Shown here in pieces: positions 1 to 7,702 of a stretch of 64,000 nt of DNA; the stretch's first letter is position 1; every line of letters starts with the position of its first letter. The notes below the pieces were generated by a model. It had not been told where the DNA came from, did not search any database, and saw only the letters and a list, made by a program, of their open reading frames with translations. The stretch covers positions 248,001 through 312,000 of the forward strand of contig NZ_BAABHB010000001.1 of assembly GCF_039541875.1 (NCBI RefSeq), read 5' to 3'. The position numbers and the translations under genes are program-made. Source of the stretch: Nibrella viscosa (GTDB lineage Bacteria; Bacteroidota; Bacteroidia; Cytophagales; Spirosomataceae).

Positions 1-44
1 CGTCGCCTGGGGTCTGATTGAGTAATTGCTAAACCCGTACTACT

Positions 45-2543
45 ATGGCCTATACCGACGAAGTAAAACGAGCCATTCAGATTGCGCAGGCGCTGTCGAA
101 GGAACATCAGAACGAGCTGTTTACCCCAGCTCACCTGCTGATGGGATTACTGCATAACGAAGTCGGACTGGCTTCCCACCTGAACGTGCTGGGCAAAGAT
201 GTACCTTACCTGCGCGAATGGGCAGAAGTGCGCATGGAAGCGGCTCCGAAAGCAAGCCGGTTATCACCAAACCCACCCGGCGATAGTCAGGTAAAGTCGA
301 CCATGGATATGGCCGATCTGGTGGCCATGCAGTTGGGGAAGGACCAGACCGATGCCATTTCGGTGCTGGCAGCTTTGCTAAAACCCGGGCTGGCGTTTAC
401 CCCCGATCAACTGCGGAGCCTGACCCTTACCCAGGCCGAAATCATGCAGGCAGCCGCCGACGAGGCTGCCGTGCAGGATGCAGTCCGGCCGCAGGCCGCA
501 AGCTCAAACGGCGAGCAACGTCGGGAAGGAGCTGAGCCCAAAGGCCGTTCAGGGCAGGCCTTGTTTCGGTATTGCATCGACAAAACGGCCTTAGCCGGAG
601 AAGGGCGGCTTGACCCGATTCTGGGTCGTGATCGCGAGGTGCGGATGATGGCGGAGACGTTGGGCCGGCGCACCAAACCAAACGTGATTCTGGTGGGGGA
701 ACCCGGCGTTGGCAAAACAGCGCTCGTCGATGGATTTGCCCTGAATATCGTGGCGGGTCAGGTGCCCACCCACCTGCAAAACGCGCTGCTGCTCGAACTG
801 GATACCGGCGCGCTGGTAGCCGGCGCTTCGTACAAAGGAGAGGTAGAAGACAGGCTGAAAAACATTCTGACCGAGCTCAAGCAACTCGGCCGGGCGGTGT
901 TGTTTATCGACGAAATCCACCTGCTGCTCGATAGCCGGGGACCGTTAGGTACGGGCGTGGCTAACCTCCTCAAACCTGAACTGGCCAAAGGAAATCTGAC
1001 GGTGGTGGGGGCCACTACCCCGGATGAATACCGCAAATACATCGAAAGTGACGAGGCCTTCAGCCGCCGGTTTGATGTTCTGCGGGTAGAAGAGCCGAAC
1101 GTAGAAACCGCCATCCGGATGGTGGAGCGGCTGGTGCCCTTCTACGAAAAACACCACCAGTTAACGGTAGGGCCAGAGGCAGTGACCGAAGCCGTGACGC
1201 TGGCCAAACGGTACAGCCGCGACCGGCGCCTGCCCGATTCGGCTGTGGACCTGCTCGACCGGACGCTCTCGGCGGTGCGGATGATGGCTGAGAATACGGC
1301 TGTGGAAGTACACCGGCTCACCGAGCGGCTCGATCAGCTTGTGGCGGAGGAGTCGGCTAATCATGGGCGGGATCTGCGCTGGCTGCACCAGGAGCTGGAA
1401 CACAAAATCAGTCCGATCCTGCTGGCGGCCCTGGCCGACGAAACAACCATTGATGCGTATGAGACGGCGGCTGACCTGGCCGATTACATCCGCCAAAAGC
1501 TGAACCGGCTCTCGGAGCTGACCGATACGGCTAAAACGGGCATCGACCGCCACGATGTGGCCGCTGTGATTTCGCACAAAACGGGTATCCCGCTGGGTAA
1601 AATCCAAAGCCAGGAACGGGACAAACTGCTCGCGATGGAGTCGGTGCTGAAGCGCCGGGTAATTGGGCAGGACCATGCCGTAAAGGCCGTTGCCGATGCC
1701 ATTCTGGAAGCCCGTTCCGGTCTGACAAAGGCCGGGCAGCCCATCGGCTCCTTCTTTTTGCTGGGGCCTACCGGCACCGGGAAAACCGAGCTGGCCAAGT
1801 CGCTCGCCGATTTTCTCTTCAACGATGAGTCCTTCCTGATCCGGTTCGATATGTCGGAGTTTAAAGAGGAACATTCGGCCGCCCTGCTCTACGGCGCTCC
1901 CCCTGGTTATGTGGGCTATGAAGAAGGTGGCCTGCTGGTCAATAAAATCCGGGAAAAGCCGTATTCAGTCGTGCTGTTCGACGAGATCGAGAAAGCACAC
2001 CCCTCCGTGTTCGATATTTTTCTGCAGATCCTGGACGAGGGTAAGCTGCACGACCGGCTGGGCAAAGAAGGCGACTTTTCGGATGCGGTCGTGCTGTTTA
2101 CCTCCAACATCGGCAGCGATTACGTGATGCAGCAGTTCGGGCAGGGAAACATCCCGTCCTCCAACGAACTCATGGAAATTATGGCCCGGCACTTCCGGCC
2201 TGAATTTCTGGCCCGGCTGACGGAAATAGTGCCGTTTGCCCCGATCAGCGAAGAGAATGCTGTCCGCATTTTTGAACTGCACCTGCGCGGCCTGTTGGAC
2301 CAGCTCAGCAAGCAGGGCATAACGCTGACGCTGACGCCCGAAGCCCGGCGGCATTTGGCACTATCCGGGTTTACACCTCAGTATGGTGCGCGGCCCCTCA
2401 AGGGTGTCATCCGCAACCAGCTCCGGCGGCCGCTGTCACGCATGATCATCGCCGGTGAAATTGGCAAGGAAAGTGCCGTGCAGGTGGATATCGCCAATGA
2501 TGCCCTGACGTGGAATATACTGAACGAAACCGCTTTAACCTGA
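45..2543 (+). CDS. tssH: T6SS ATPase TssH (ClpV)
   Basis: This AAA+ unfoldase of 832 residues would disassemble contracted TssB-TssC sheath so that the subunits can be reused. It has an N-terminal Clp_N repeat region (about 1-140), a D1 ATPase with Walker A GEPGVGKT at 218-225 and a FIDEIH Walker B, a middle region, and a D2 ATPase with Walker A GPTGTGKT at 574-581, followed by the Clp D2-small domain. ClpB has the same architecture; the call as TssH rests on the PAAR, TssB and TssC genes that follow directly. The 44 bases before the start contain stop codons and probably the tail of an upstream gene that cannot be identified. The PAAR gene begins 7 bases after the stop, so an operon is likely. 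Confidence 0.93.
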   Translation: MAYTDEVKRAIQIAQALSKEHQNELFTPAHLLMGLLHNEVGLASHLNVLGKDVPYLREWAEVRMEAAPKASRLSPNPPGDSQVKSTMDMADLVAMQLGKDQTDAISVLAALLKPGLAFTPDQLRSLTLTQAEIMQAAADEAAVQDAVRPQAASSNGEQRREGAEPKGRSGQALFRYCIDKTALAGEGRLDPILGRDREVRMMAETLGRRTKPNVILVGEPGVGKTALVDGFALNIVAGQVPTHLQNALLLELDTGALVAGASYKGEVEDRLKNILTELKQLGRAVLFIDEIHLLLDSRGPLGTGVANLLKPELAKGNLTVVGATTPDEYRKYIESDEAFSRRFDVLRVEEPNVETAIRMVERLVPFYEKHHQLTVGPEAVTEAVTLAKRYSRDRRLPDSAVDLLDRTLSAVRMMAENTAVEVHRLTERLDQLVAEESANHGRDLRWLHQELEHKISPILLAALADETTIDAYETAADLADYIRQKLNRLSELTDTAKTGIDRHDVAAVISHKTGIPLGKIQSQERDKLLAMESVLKRRVIGQDHAVKAVADAILEARSGLTKAGQPIGSFFLLGPTGTGKTELAKSLADFLFNDESFLIRFDMSEFKEEHSAALLYGAPPGYVGYEEGGLLVNKIREKPYSVVLFDEIEKAHPSVFDIFLQILDEGKLHDRLGKEGDFSDAVVLFTSNIGSDYVMQQFGQGNIPSSNELMEIMARHFRPEFLARLTEIVPFAPISEENAVRIFELHLRGLLDQLSKQGITLTLTPEARRHLALSGFTPQYGARPLKGVIRNQLRRPLSRMIIAGEIGKESAVQVDIANDALTWNILNETALT

Positions 2544-2550
2544 ACGATAT

Positions 2551-2853
2551 ATGCCACAACCCGCAGCCCGACTCGGCGACATGCACGTATGTCCGCTGGT
2601 CACGCCCGGTTTACCACCCATTCCGCATGTCGGAGGACCGGTAGTTGGTCCTGGCATGCCTACCGTTCTCATTGGTGGACAGCCGGCCGCTACCATGGGC
2701 GATATGTGCGTGTGCGTAGGGCCACCCGACAGCATAGCCAAAGGCTCGGCAACGGTACTCATCGGCGGCAAACCAGCTGCCCGGATGGGCGATATGACAG
2801 CTCATGGCGGCAGCATTGTGGTCGGCTGTCCGACGGTGCTGATCGGCGGCTGA
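2551..2853 (+). CDS. PAAR domain spike-tip protein
   Basis: This 100-residue protein consists of a single PAAR domain, the conical cap that sharpens the VgrG spike and can carry effectors. It has the usual repeated MGDM/LGDMH and PTVLIGG segments and histidine and cysteine residues that could bind the metal at the tip. There is no N- or C-terminal extension, so it carries no fused toxin. It sits 7 bases after tssH and 45 bases before tssB and is presumably cotranscribed with both. Confidence 0.92.
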   Translation: MPQPAARLGDMHVCPLVTPGLPPIPHVGGPVVGPGMPTVLIGGQPAATMGDMCVCVGPPDSIAKGSATVLIGGKPAARMGDMTAHGGSIVVGCPTVLIGG

Positions 2854-2898
2854 CCTGACTGAAAAACAAAATAGATAACCTATAAACCAAAACTTCCC

Positions 2899-3354
2899 AT
2901 GTTTGACTACGGTATCGGCGGACAGGAGCGAAAGCTCGACGTGAACGAGAGCATCGTTGACATCCCCCAGAATAGAACGCTTATTGTTGAAAAGCTAACG
3001 GCCGACCCGGCCTTCAGACCTGAGATTGTGGATGGACTGAAGACCGTCGGCGAAGTTTTCGAGCATTTTCGGCCCGAAGTGGAAGTAGAATTCGAAACCG
3101 AAGAAGGGTCTACCACCAGCGAAACGCTGCGGTTCCGGGCGCTGAGTGATTTCAGCAAGAAGGGAATCGTGGCTCAGAGTCCCTTTCTACAGCGGCTGAA
3201 CATGACCTACGAAGACTTTAGTCGGTATGTAAAGCAATTAAAGTCGAACAAGATTCTGAAAACGGTGCTGGATAATCCGGAAGCCAAAGCGGCTTATGTA
3301 GCGGCCATACAGGCCATGATTCAGGAATTGGAAGAAGCTAAAAACGCACAGTAA
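2899..3354 (+). CDS. tssB: T6SS sheath small subunit TssB
   Basis: This 151-residue protein matches the Bacteroidetes TssB (VipA-like) family, the small subunit of the contractile sheath that pairs with TssC. The recognisable parts are the start YGIGGQERKLDVNES, a central acidic region (EVEVEFETEEG), and a helical C-terminal end of charged residues. The family is small and the neighbour is tssC 15 bases downstream, which supports the call strongly. The protein acts in the cytoplasm. Confidence 0.88.
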   Translation: MFDYGIGGQERKLDVNESIVDIPQNRTLIVEKLTADPAFRPEIVDGLKTVGEVFEHFRPEVEVEFETEEGSTTSETLRFRALSDFSKKGIVAQSPFLQRLNMTYEDFSRYVKQLKSNKILKTVLDNPEAKAAYVAAIQAMIQELEEAKNAQ

Positions 3355-3369
3355 CCCGGAAACCTATAT

Positions 3370-4731
3370 ATGGAAGCTCAGGAAAAACCATCCGCCGAAA
3401 AGACCGCTCTCCCCTCTCAGCCACTTTCGCTCGACGCGAGCAGCACCAAACTGGCCCGGTACGGCGGCTTCGGCATAGTCGAAACCACCATTGAAGGGGC
3501 GCAGAACCTGAATCCGGAGAAGAAGGCCCGGAAGAAAATATTTCTGACCGAATCGACAAAGCAGGAAGAGCGTGAGCAGCTGCAGCAACGGCTCCAGCTC
3601 CTGCTCGACCTGATAAACAACGCCGACAGCGTTGCCGACCTGGTACAAACTGCCCAGGAAAAAGCCGAAAACGCCCAGACGCTGCTGAACGAAAACCTGA
3701 AGCGGGCGGTCGATGCCTCGCGGGACCTGGAGCGCGCCTACCGGTCGGTGGCCAATTTCTACAAGAATACCGAAGCCGACAAAGTCCGTAACGTGAGCCT
3801 GCTCAACGCCGATGCCGAACAGATTACCGACCTGGACAATACCACGTTCATTGATGCGGTGGCCGAAGAGTTTGCCAGCAAATACGACCGGCTCGATTTG
3901 CGCGAGAACTATTCGCTGCTGGTGCTGCCGGGGTACCTCGGCTCCCGAAAGGCAGTAGATACCTGGGCCCGGATCGCCCACAAGAACAAAGTGATGATGG
4001 TTACGGATTTTCAGCATCTGGATGCTCCGGAAGACGTGGTTGATTTGTTTGAGGCCGCCAACATGACCGGCAGCGATGCGTACCTGTCCAACGTCATGAT
4101 GACCTGCAACTGGCTGGTCGGGCGGGGCAAACACCAGGACATCGGCGAAGAAGAAGATTTGTATGTGCCGGGATCAACGGCGCTGGCCGGAAAAGTGTAC
4201 AGCACACTAATGTCGCAGGTGACCGCCGGTCGTAAGCATGGTGCCTTAAATGAAGTGGATGGCGTTCGTTTCCCCATGAAAAAATCGGAAATCGCTACGC
4301 TGGAGAAAATGGGACTGATTCCGATGGTGGCCGAATACGGAAAGGTCATGCCCTTCTCGGCCAAGACCCTCTTCAACGGCGATAATCTCGGGCTGCAGAC
4401 CTACTCTGTGGTACGGGTGTTCGACTACATCACCAAAGTGCTGATCGATTTCCTGAACCGGCGGGCGTTCGAAAACTTCAATTTCAACACCAAGCAGGAA
4501 ATTCAGAAGCAGATTGTGCGCTTTCTGGATAATGTAACCGGGCCGGGCAAACTAATTGAAAAGTTTAAGCTGCTGCGTTTTGAGCAGGACCCCAAGCAGA
4601 AAGACCGGATATACCTCGACATCCACATGGTGCCTTATTTCCCGGCCAAGACGTTCCTGATCAAACTGGACGGGCAGAAAGGTGAAGACCCTGATTCGGC
4701 CGAATGGAAGGCCGAGTATGACCAGCAGTAA
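3370..4731 (+). CDS. tssC: T6SS sheath large subunit TssC
   Basis: This 453-residue protein is the large sheath subunit (VipB/TssC family, Bacteroidetes type). The N-terminal 130 residues are charged and helical and include a probable coiled coil; the core from about 170 onward has the family-like stretch LLVLPGYLGSRKAVDTWA and a C-terminal region rich in aromatic residues ending in DPDSAEW. With TssB it forms the cytoplasmic contractile sheath around the TssD tube. It lies 15 bases after tssB and 35 bases before the first tssD gene. Confidence 0.9.
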   Translation: MEAQEKPSAEKTALPSQPLSLDASSTKLARYGGFGIVETTIEGAQNLNPEKKARKKIFLTESTKQEEREQLQQRLQLLLDLINNADSVADLVQTAQEKAENAQTLLNENLKRAVDASRDLERAYRSVANFYKNTEADKVRNVSLLNADAEQITDLDNTTFIDAVAEEFASKYDRLDLRENYSLLVLPGYLGSRKAVDTWARIAHKNKVMMVTDFQHLDAPEDVVDLFEAANMTGSDAYLSNVMMTCNWLVGRGKHQDIGEEEDLYVPGSTALAGKVYSTLMSQVTAGRKHGALNEVDGVRFPMKKSEIATLEKMGLIPMVAEYGKVMPFSAKTLFNGDNLGLQTYSVVRVFDYITKVLIDFLNRRAFENFNFNTKQEIQKQIVRFLDNVTGPGKLIEKFKLLRFEQDPKQKDRIYLDIHMVPYFPAKTFLIKLDGQKGEDPDSAEWKAEYDQQ

Positions 4732-4766
4732 CGTACATTCTCTCAACCATAACCAAAAGCAACGCT

Positions 4767-5165
4767 ATGGCCTCATTTCAAGCGATGTTACAGTTTTCAA
4801 CCGGCGATTCTGGTGAGGGAATTATGCTGAACCGGGTTAATTTTTTTGCCGTTCGCGACCGGGACAGCAAAGGCCGACCGGTGGCCAAGGCCGCCTGGAC
4901 AATGATGGTTTCCCTGTATGCGATCCGGGATAAAATGTTTACGGAATGGATGCTGGATCCTTTTAAGAAGAAGGATCTCACCATCGCCTTTTTAGCCGGT
5001 GACCAGAACGAAAAAGAAAAAGAGTGGCAGTTCAAGGATGTATACTGCATCGGATTCGAAGAGAATTTTGTAGAGGACCTGGGCATATTCGAAACGATTG
5101 TCATCCTGTCGGGCGAATCGGTTTCCAACGGAAACGCCACGCTGTCCTATAACTGGGCATCTTAG
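4767..5165 (+). CDS. tssD: TssD/Hcp-like tube protein 1 (short form)
   Basis: This 132-residue protein belongs to the Bacteroidetes TssD family, the counterpart of Hcp that stacks as hexameric rings to form the T6SS tube. Supporting features are the size, the charged-G-R-P segment after the first beta strands (SKGRPVAKAAW), the EWM motif near residue 55, a middle strand around FKDVYCIGFEENF and a final strand ending in GNATL. It is the first of six tandem paralogs and pairs with the longer gene 29 bases downstream. It most resembles the third paralog at 5800 (both end ESVSNGNAT or KSVSNGNAT). Confidence 0.86.
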   Translation: MASFQAMLQFSTGDSGEGIMLNRVNFFAVRDRDSKGRPVAKAAWTMMVSLYAIRDKMFTEWMLDPFKKKDLTIAFLAGDQNEKEKEWQFKDVYCIGFEENFVEDLGIFETIVILSGESVSNGNATLSYNWAS

Positions 5166-5194
5166 CGGTTTACTCTCTAAATCCTTTTACTACC

Positions 5195-5752
5195 ATGGGC
5201 AATAAAGCAGCAACACTGTCGGTTTGCGGCCGCGATTTCAAGGTGCTGGAATTTAACATCAATCTAGCTCAGAAAACTGATAATCAGGGCAGACCGGCGT
5301 CCGGTGTCTTTTTAGGAGACTTTTATCTGATTTTAGAGGGCGGGAGCGATGTCTTTTTTGAATGGCTTTGTGAACCCACCCGCATGGAGAGCGGTATTCT
5401 CAAAGTCAAATACAAAAAGGCGGCTTCCCACTATGTCGAATACTCGTTTGTGCAGGCGTTTGTCACGACTATACTGGAAAACCTGTATGATGTTCCCCCG
5501 ATTGGTAACTCGTTTAATCAGGTGAGTACAATAGAGGATTCAAGCGAGGAATTTGAAGTCTGGACGAACGTGACCTCCATGAAAAAGGAGTTTAAAACCG
5601 ATACAGGAACCCATATTCTGGCTAATTCGGTAACGAAAACCCGCCAGTTTCAGCAGCGAACGGGTATTCCGTACGTACTTATGGTAACCCTCTCGTGCGA
5701 GCGGATCACCATCCGTGACGTTGAACACAACAACCAGTGGAGCGGCCGGTAG
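5195..5752 (+). CDS. tssD: TssD/Hcp-like tube protein 2 (long form)
   Basis: This 185-residue member of the TssD family has the family core (NQGRPASG, FFEWLCEP) but carries about 50 additional residues before the last beta strand. That extra segment runs from roughly residue 95 to 150 and includes a TKTRQFQQRTGIPYV stretch that recurs in the fourth paralog. The end, LSCERITIRDVEHNNQW, matches the usual TssD C-terminus (strand plus a final W). It is the long partner of the first short-long pair. The role of the insertion is unknown; a lumen- or outside-facing loop, or a cargo contact, are possibilities. Confidence 0.82.
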   Translation: MGNKAATLSVCGRDFKVLEFNINLAQKTDNQGRPASGVFLGDFYLILEGGSDVFFEWLCEPTRMESGILKVKYKKAASHYVEYSFVQAFVTTILENLYDVPPIGNSFNQVSTIEDSSEEFEVWTNVTSMKKEFKTDTGTHILANSVTKTRQFQQRTGIPYVLMVTLSCERITIRDVEHNNQWSGR

Positions 5753-5799
5753 TACCCTAATTCAGAACACGTTTGTACCATCCTTAATCCTTCTGATGT

Positions 5800-6198
5800 A
5801 TGGCATCGTTTCGCGTTGAGATCGAAGTAGACAATGACCTGTTTATCGTAAATCGTGTCTTTTTTACGGCTTCCCGAAAACGGGATGCCAGAGGACAGCC
5901 GGCTTCGGATATTTCCTGGCGTATTTACCTGGCCATGGATGTACTGGAACAGGCAACGTTTGCCGAATGGATGTTCAGCCCGGGTATGAAAAAAGATGTA
6001 AAAATGAAATTTTATAAAACAGAAAGTGCAGAAGGGGGAGAGTCAACCCTGAAGGAATGGAACCTGAAGGACGTCCATTGTTACGGATTAGTAGAGTTGT
6101 TTATTGCCGACGCTTCTTTTCAGACATCGAACTTCTTCTTTTCAGGAAAGTCAGTTTCTAACGGCAACGCGACCATAGACCATGAGCCGGAGGAATAA
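5800..6198 (+). CDS. tssD: TssD/Hcp-like tube protein 3 (short form)
   Basis: This 132-residue TssD-family protein is nearest to the first paralog: the two share length, ARGQPASD/SKGRPVAK, the EWM motif, a WNLKDVHCYG/FKDVYCIG strand and a KSVSNGNAT end. It begins the second short-long pair, 47 bases after the previous gene. Conservation of the core suggests it can form or join a tube ring, but whether it is the main tube subunit cannot be judged from sequence alone. Confidence 0.84.
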   Translation: MASFRVEIEVDNDLFIVNRVFFTASRKRDARGQPASDISWRIYLAMDVLEQATFAEWMFSPGMKKDVKMKFYKTESAEGGESTLKEWNLKDVHCYGLVELFIADASFQTSNFFFSGKSVSNGNATIDHEPEE

Positions 6199-6234
6199 CC
6201 TTTTTCTTTTTTAAGCCTATAGACCTATAGTATT

Positions 6235-6780
6235 ATGGCACATAAAGCAATTTTATCGGTAGCCGGGCAGGAAATTAAAGCCCTCGAATTTATGGTTAGC
6301 TTCAAACAGGCCTATAGTCAAAATGGCCAGCCCGCTTCGGGCGTTTACCTGGGCGACTTTTATCTGATAGCCGACGGCGGCACAGATTTCTTTTTTGAGT
6401 GGCTGGCCGATGAAGACCGGTACGAGAACGGAACCATTAAAACGTACCGTGAAGATCAGGACTCCGTGTTTCTGACCTATGAGTTTGAAAATGCCTTTAT
6501 TACGGATGTATCAGAAAGTTTTTACGATAACTCCGGCGGCATTAAAACGCAGTTCAATCAGGTAAGTTCGGCCGAAGACCTGAGCGATGATGCGTACGAC
6601 TACGGCTATCTCAATGTTCGGCAAACGAAGCAGGAAAATGTGCTGGTTCGTAATATGTGGAAACGGGTTCGGCATTTTCAGGAACGCACGGGTATTCCGT
6701 ATTGTGTTTTCGTGACCATCTCCTGCGAAAAAGTTAAATTAAGAGATGCCCTGCTCGACAACCAGTGGATAGACGAATAA
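6235..6780 (+). CDS. tssD: TssD/Hcp-like tube protein 4 (long form)
   Basis: This 181-residue protein is the closest relative of the second paralog. The two share the PASGVYLGDFYLI segment, FFEWL, the roughly 50-residue insertion and the RHFQERTGIPYC stretch, then a final strand and NQW near the C-terminus. It is the long partner of the second pair. The similarity of the first two pairs, gene for gene, points to duplication of a two-gene unit rather than of single genes. Confidence 0.82.
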   Translation: MAHKAILSVAGQEIKALEFMVSFKQAYSQNGQPASGVYLGDFYLIADGGTDFFFEWLADEDRYENGTIKTYREDQDSVFLTYEFENAFITDVSESFYDNSGGIKTQFNQVSSAEDLSDDAYDYGYLNVRQTKQENVLVRNMWKRVRHFQERTGIPYCVFVTISCEKVKLRDALLDNQWIDE

Positions 6781-6795
6781 ACGAGAGACTGCAGT

Positions 6796-7167
6796 ATGGC
6801 TTTTGAAGGAACCCTGAACGTAGACGGTAACGCCTACAACATCAACTGGATGCTTTTGCAAATTGCCCGCAACGAAGACCAGCGCGGAAAGCCTGCTTCC
6901 CGACCGGCCTGGGGTGTGCATATCAGTCTGGATGCTATGGACGATAGTACCATTAAAAACTGGATGATCGACCCCAATATGCAGAAAGAAGGTAAAATCA
7001 TCCTGAGCCGGATCGACGAATCCGCCACATTTAAGGAAATTGAATTCAAGAATGCGTTTTGTCTTAACTACGCCGATGAATTTTTTTCGGATGTTGAATA
7101 CCTGAATACGGTTATTTTTATAACCGGTGGTGAGGTGACGTTTAACAAAGCTACCCTGCGCGTCTAG
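6796..7167 (+). CDS. tssD: TssD/Hcp-like tube protein 5 (short form)
   Basis: This 123-residue protein is a shorter, more divergent TssD-family member. It keeps the charged-G-x-P-A-S segment (QRGKPASRPAW), a NWMIDP motif where the others have EWM, and the closing strand GGEVTFNKATL. It starts 15 bases after the fourth paralog and heads the third pair. The ring-forming core seems intact, but the divergence suggests specialisation, or an older duplication than the first two pairs. Confidence 0.8.
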   Translation: MAFEGTLNVDGNAYNINWMLLQIARNEDQRGKPASRPAWGVHISLDAMDDSTIKNWMIDPNMQKEGKIILSRIDESATFKEIEFKNAFCLNYADEFFSDVEYLNTVIFITGGEVTFNKATLRV

Positions 7168-7195
7168 TCATACACGTATCTAACTGCTGAATCTG

Positions 7196-7699
7196 ATGTC
7201 ATTTCAGGCTACTTTAACGGTTGAAGGCAAAACATTTGATGTGTTGCAGTGTAAGCATATCATGTCTCAGAAATATGAGCGGGGCCGGCCTACCTCGGCG
7301 GTTCGTGGGGGCGTGATAATTTTAATTTTAGACGGCACCGACGAGGATTTACTAGGCGACTGGGCATCGGGGGCAACGGTGAAAAAAGACGGAGACATTA
7401 CGTTTAACCGAATCGACCAGAACTCTACCTTACAAAAACTCGAATTTCAGGAAGCCTATGCTACCCACTACTTTGAGTTTATGTCCTCCCAGTATATTGA
7501 TTCAGAAGCCGTATTGGCCGCCATCGAAGGCACCATCAATATGGATTTAAAGACAGTGGATGATAATGCGGAACGACTCATTCGTAACACAAAAACCCTG
7601 GTTCGTTTTGTGGAACGGACCCGAATCAGCAACTGCATCCTGCTCCGGCTGTCGGCCGGACAAATCAAATTAGACGGCATCGAACACCGCAACTCCTGA
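7196..7699 (+). CDS. tssD: TssD/Hcp-like tube protein 6 (long form)
   Basis: This 167-residue protein is the long partner of the third pair. The start (MSFQATLTVEGKTFDVLQC) is the most typical TssD N-terminus in the array, followed by RGRPTSAVRGG. An insertion of about 40 residues precedes the final strand, where TLVRFVERTRISNCILL corresponds to the QRTGIPY stretch of the other long forms. The stop lies 3 bases before the vgrG start, so translation of the two is probably coupled, which fits a tube protein that contacts the spike. Confidence 0.8.
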   Translation: MSFQATLTVEGKTFDVLQCKHIMSQKYERGRPTSAVRGGVIILILDGTDEDLLGDWASGATVKKDGDITFNRIDQNSTLQKLEFQEAYATHYFEFMSSQYIDSEAVLAAIEGTINMDLKTVDDNAERLIRNTKTLVRFVERTRISNCILLRLSAGQIKLDGIEHRNS

Positions 7700-7702
7700 T
7701 GC

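Noticed and set aside
1161..1874. Minus-strand open frame of 237 residues inside tssH
   Set aside because: Antisense to the AAA+ ATPase; no motif, and overlapping a conserved Walker region.
45..2543. Reading the first gene as ClpB disaggregase
   Set aside because: Domain order is shared with ClpB, but the immediate PAAR-tssB-tssC-tssD neighbours make TssH far more likely.
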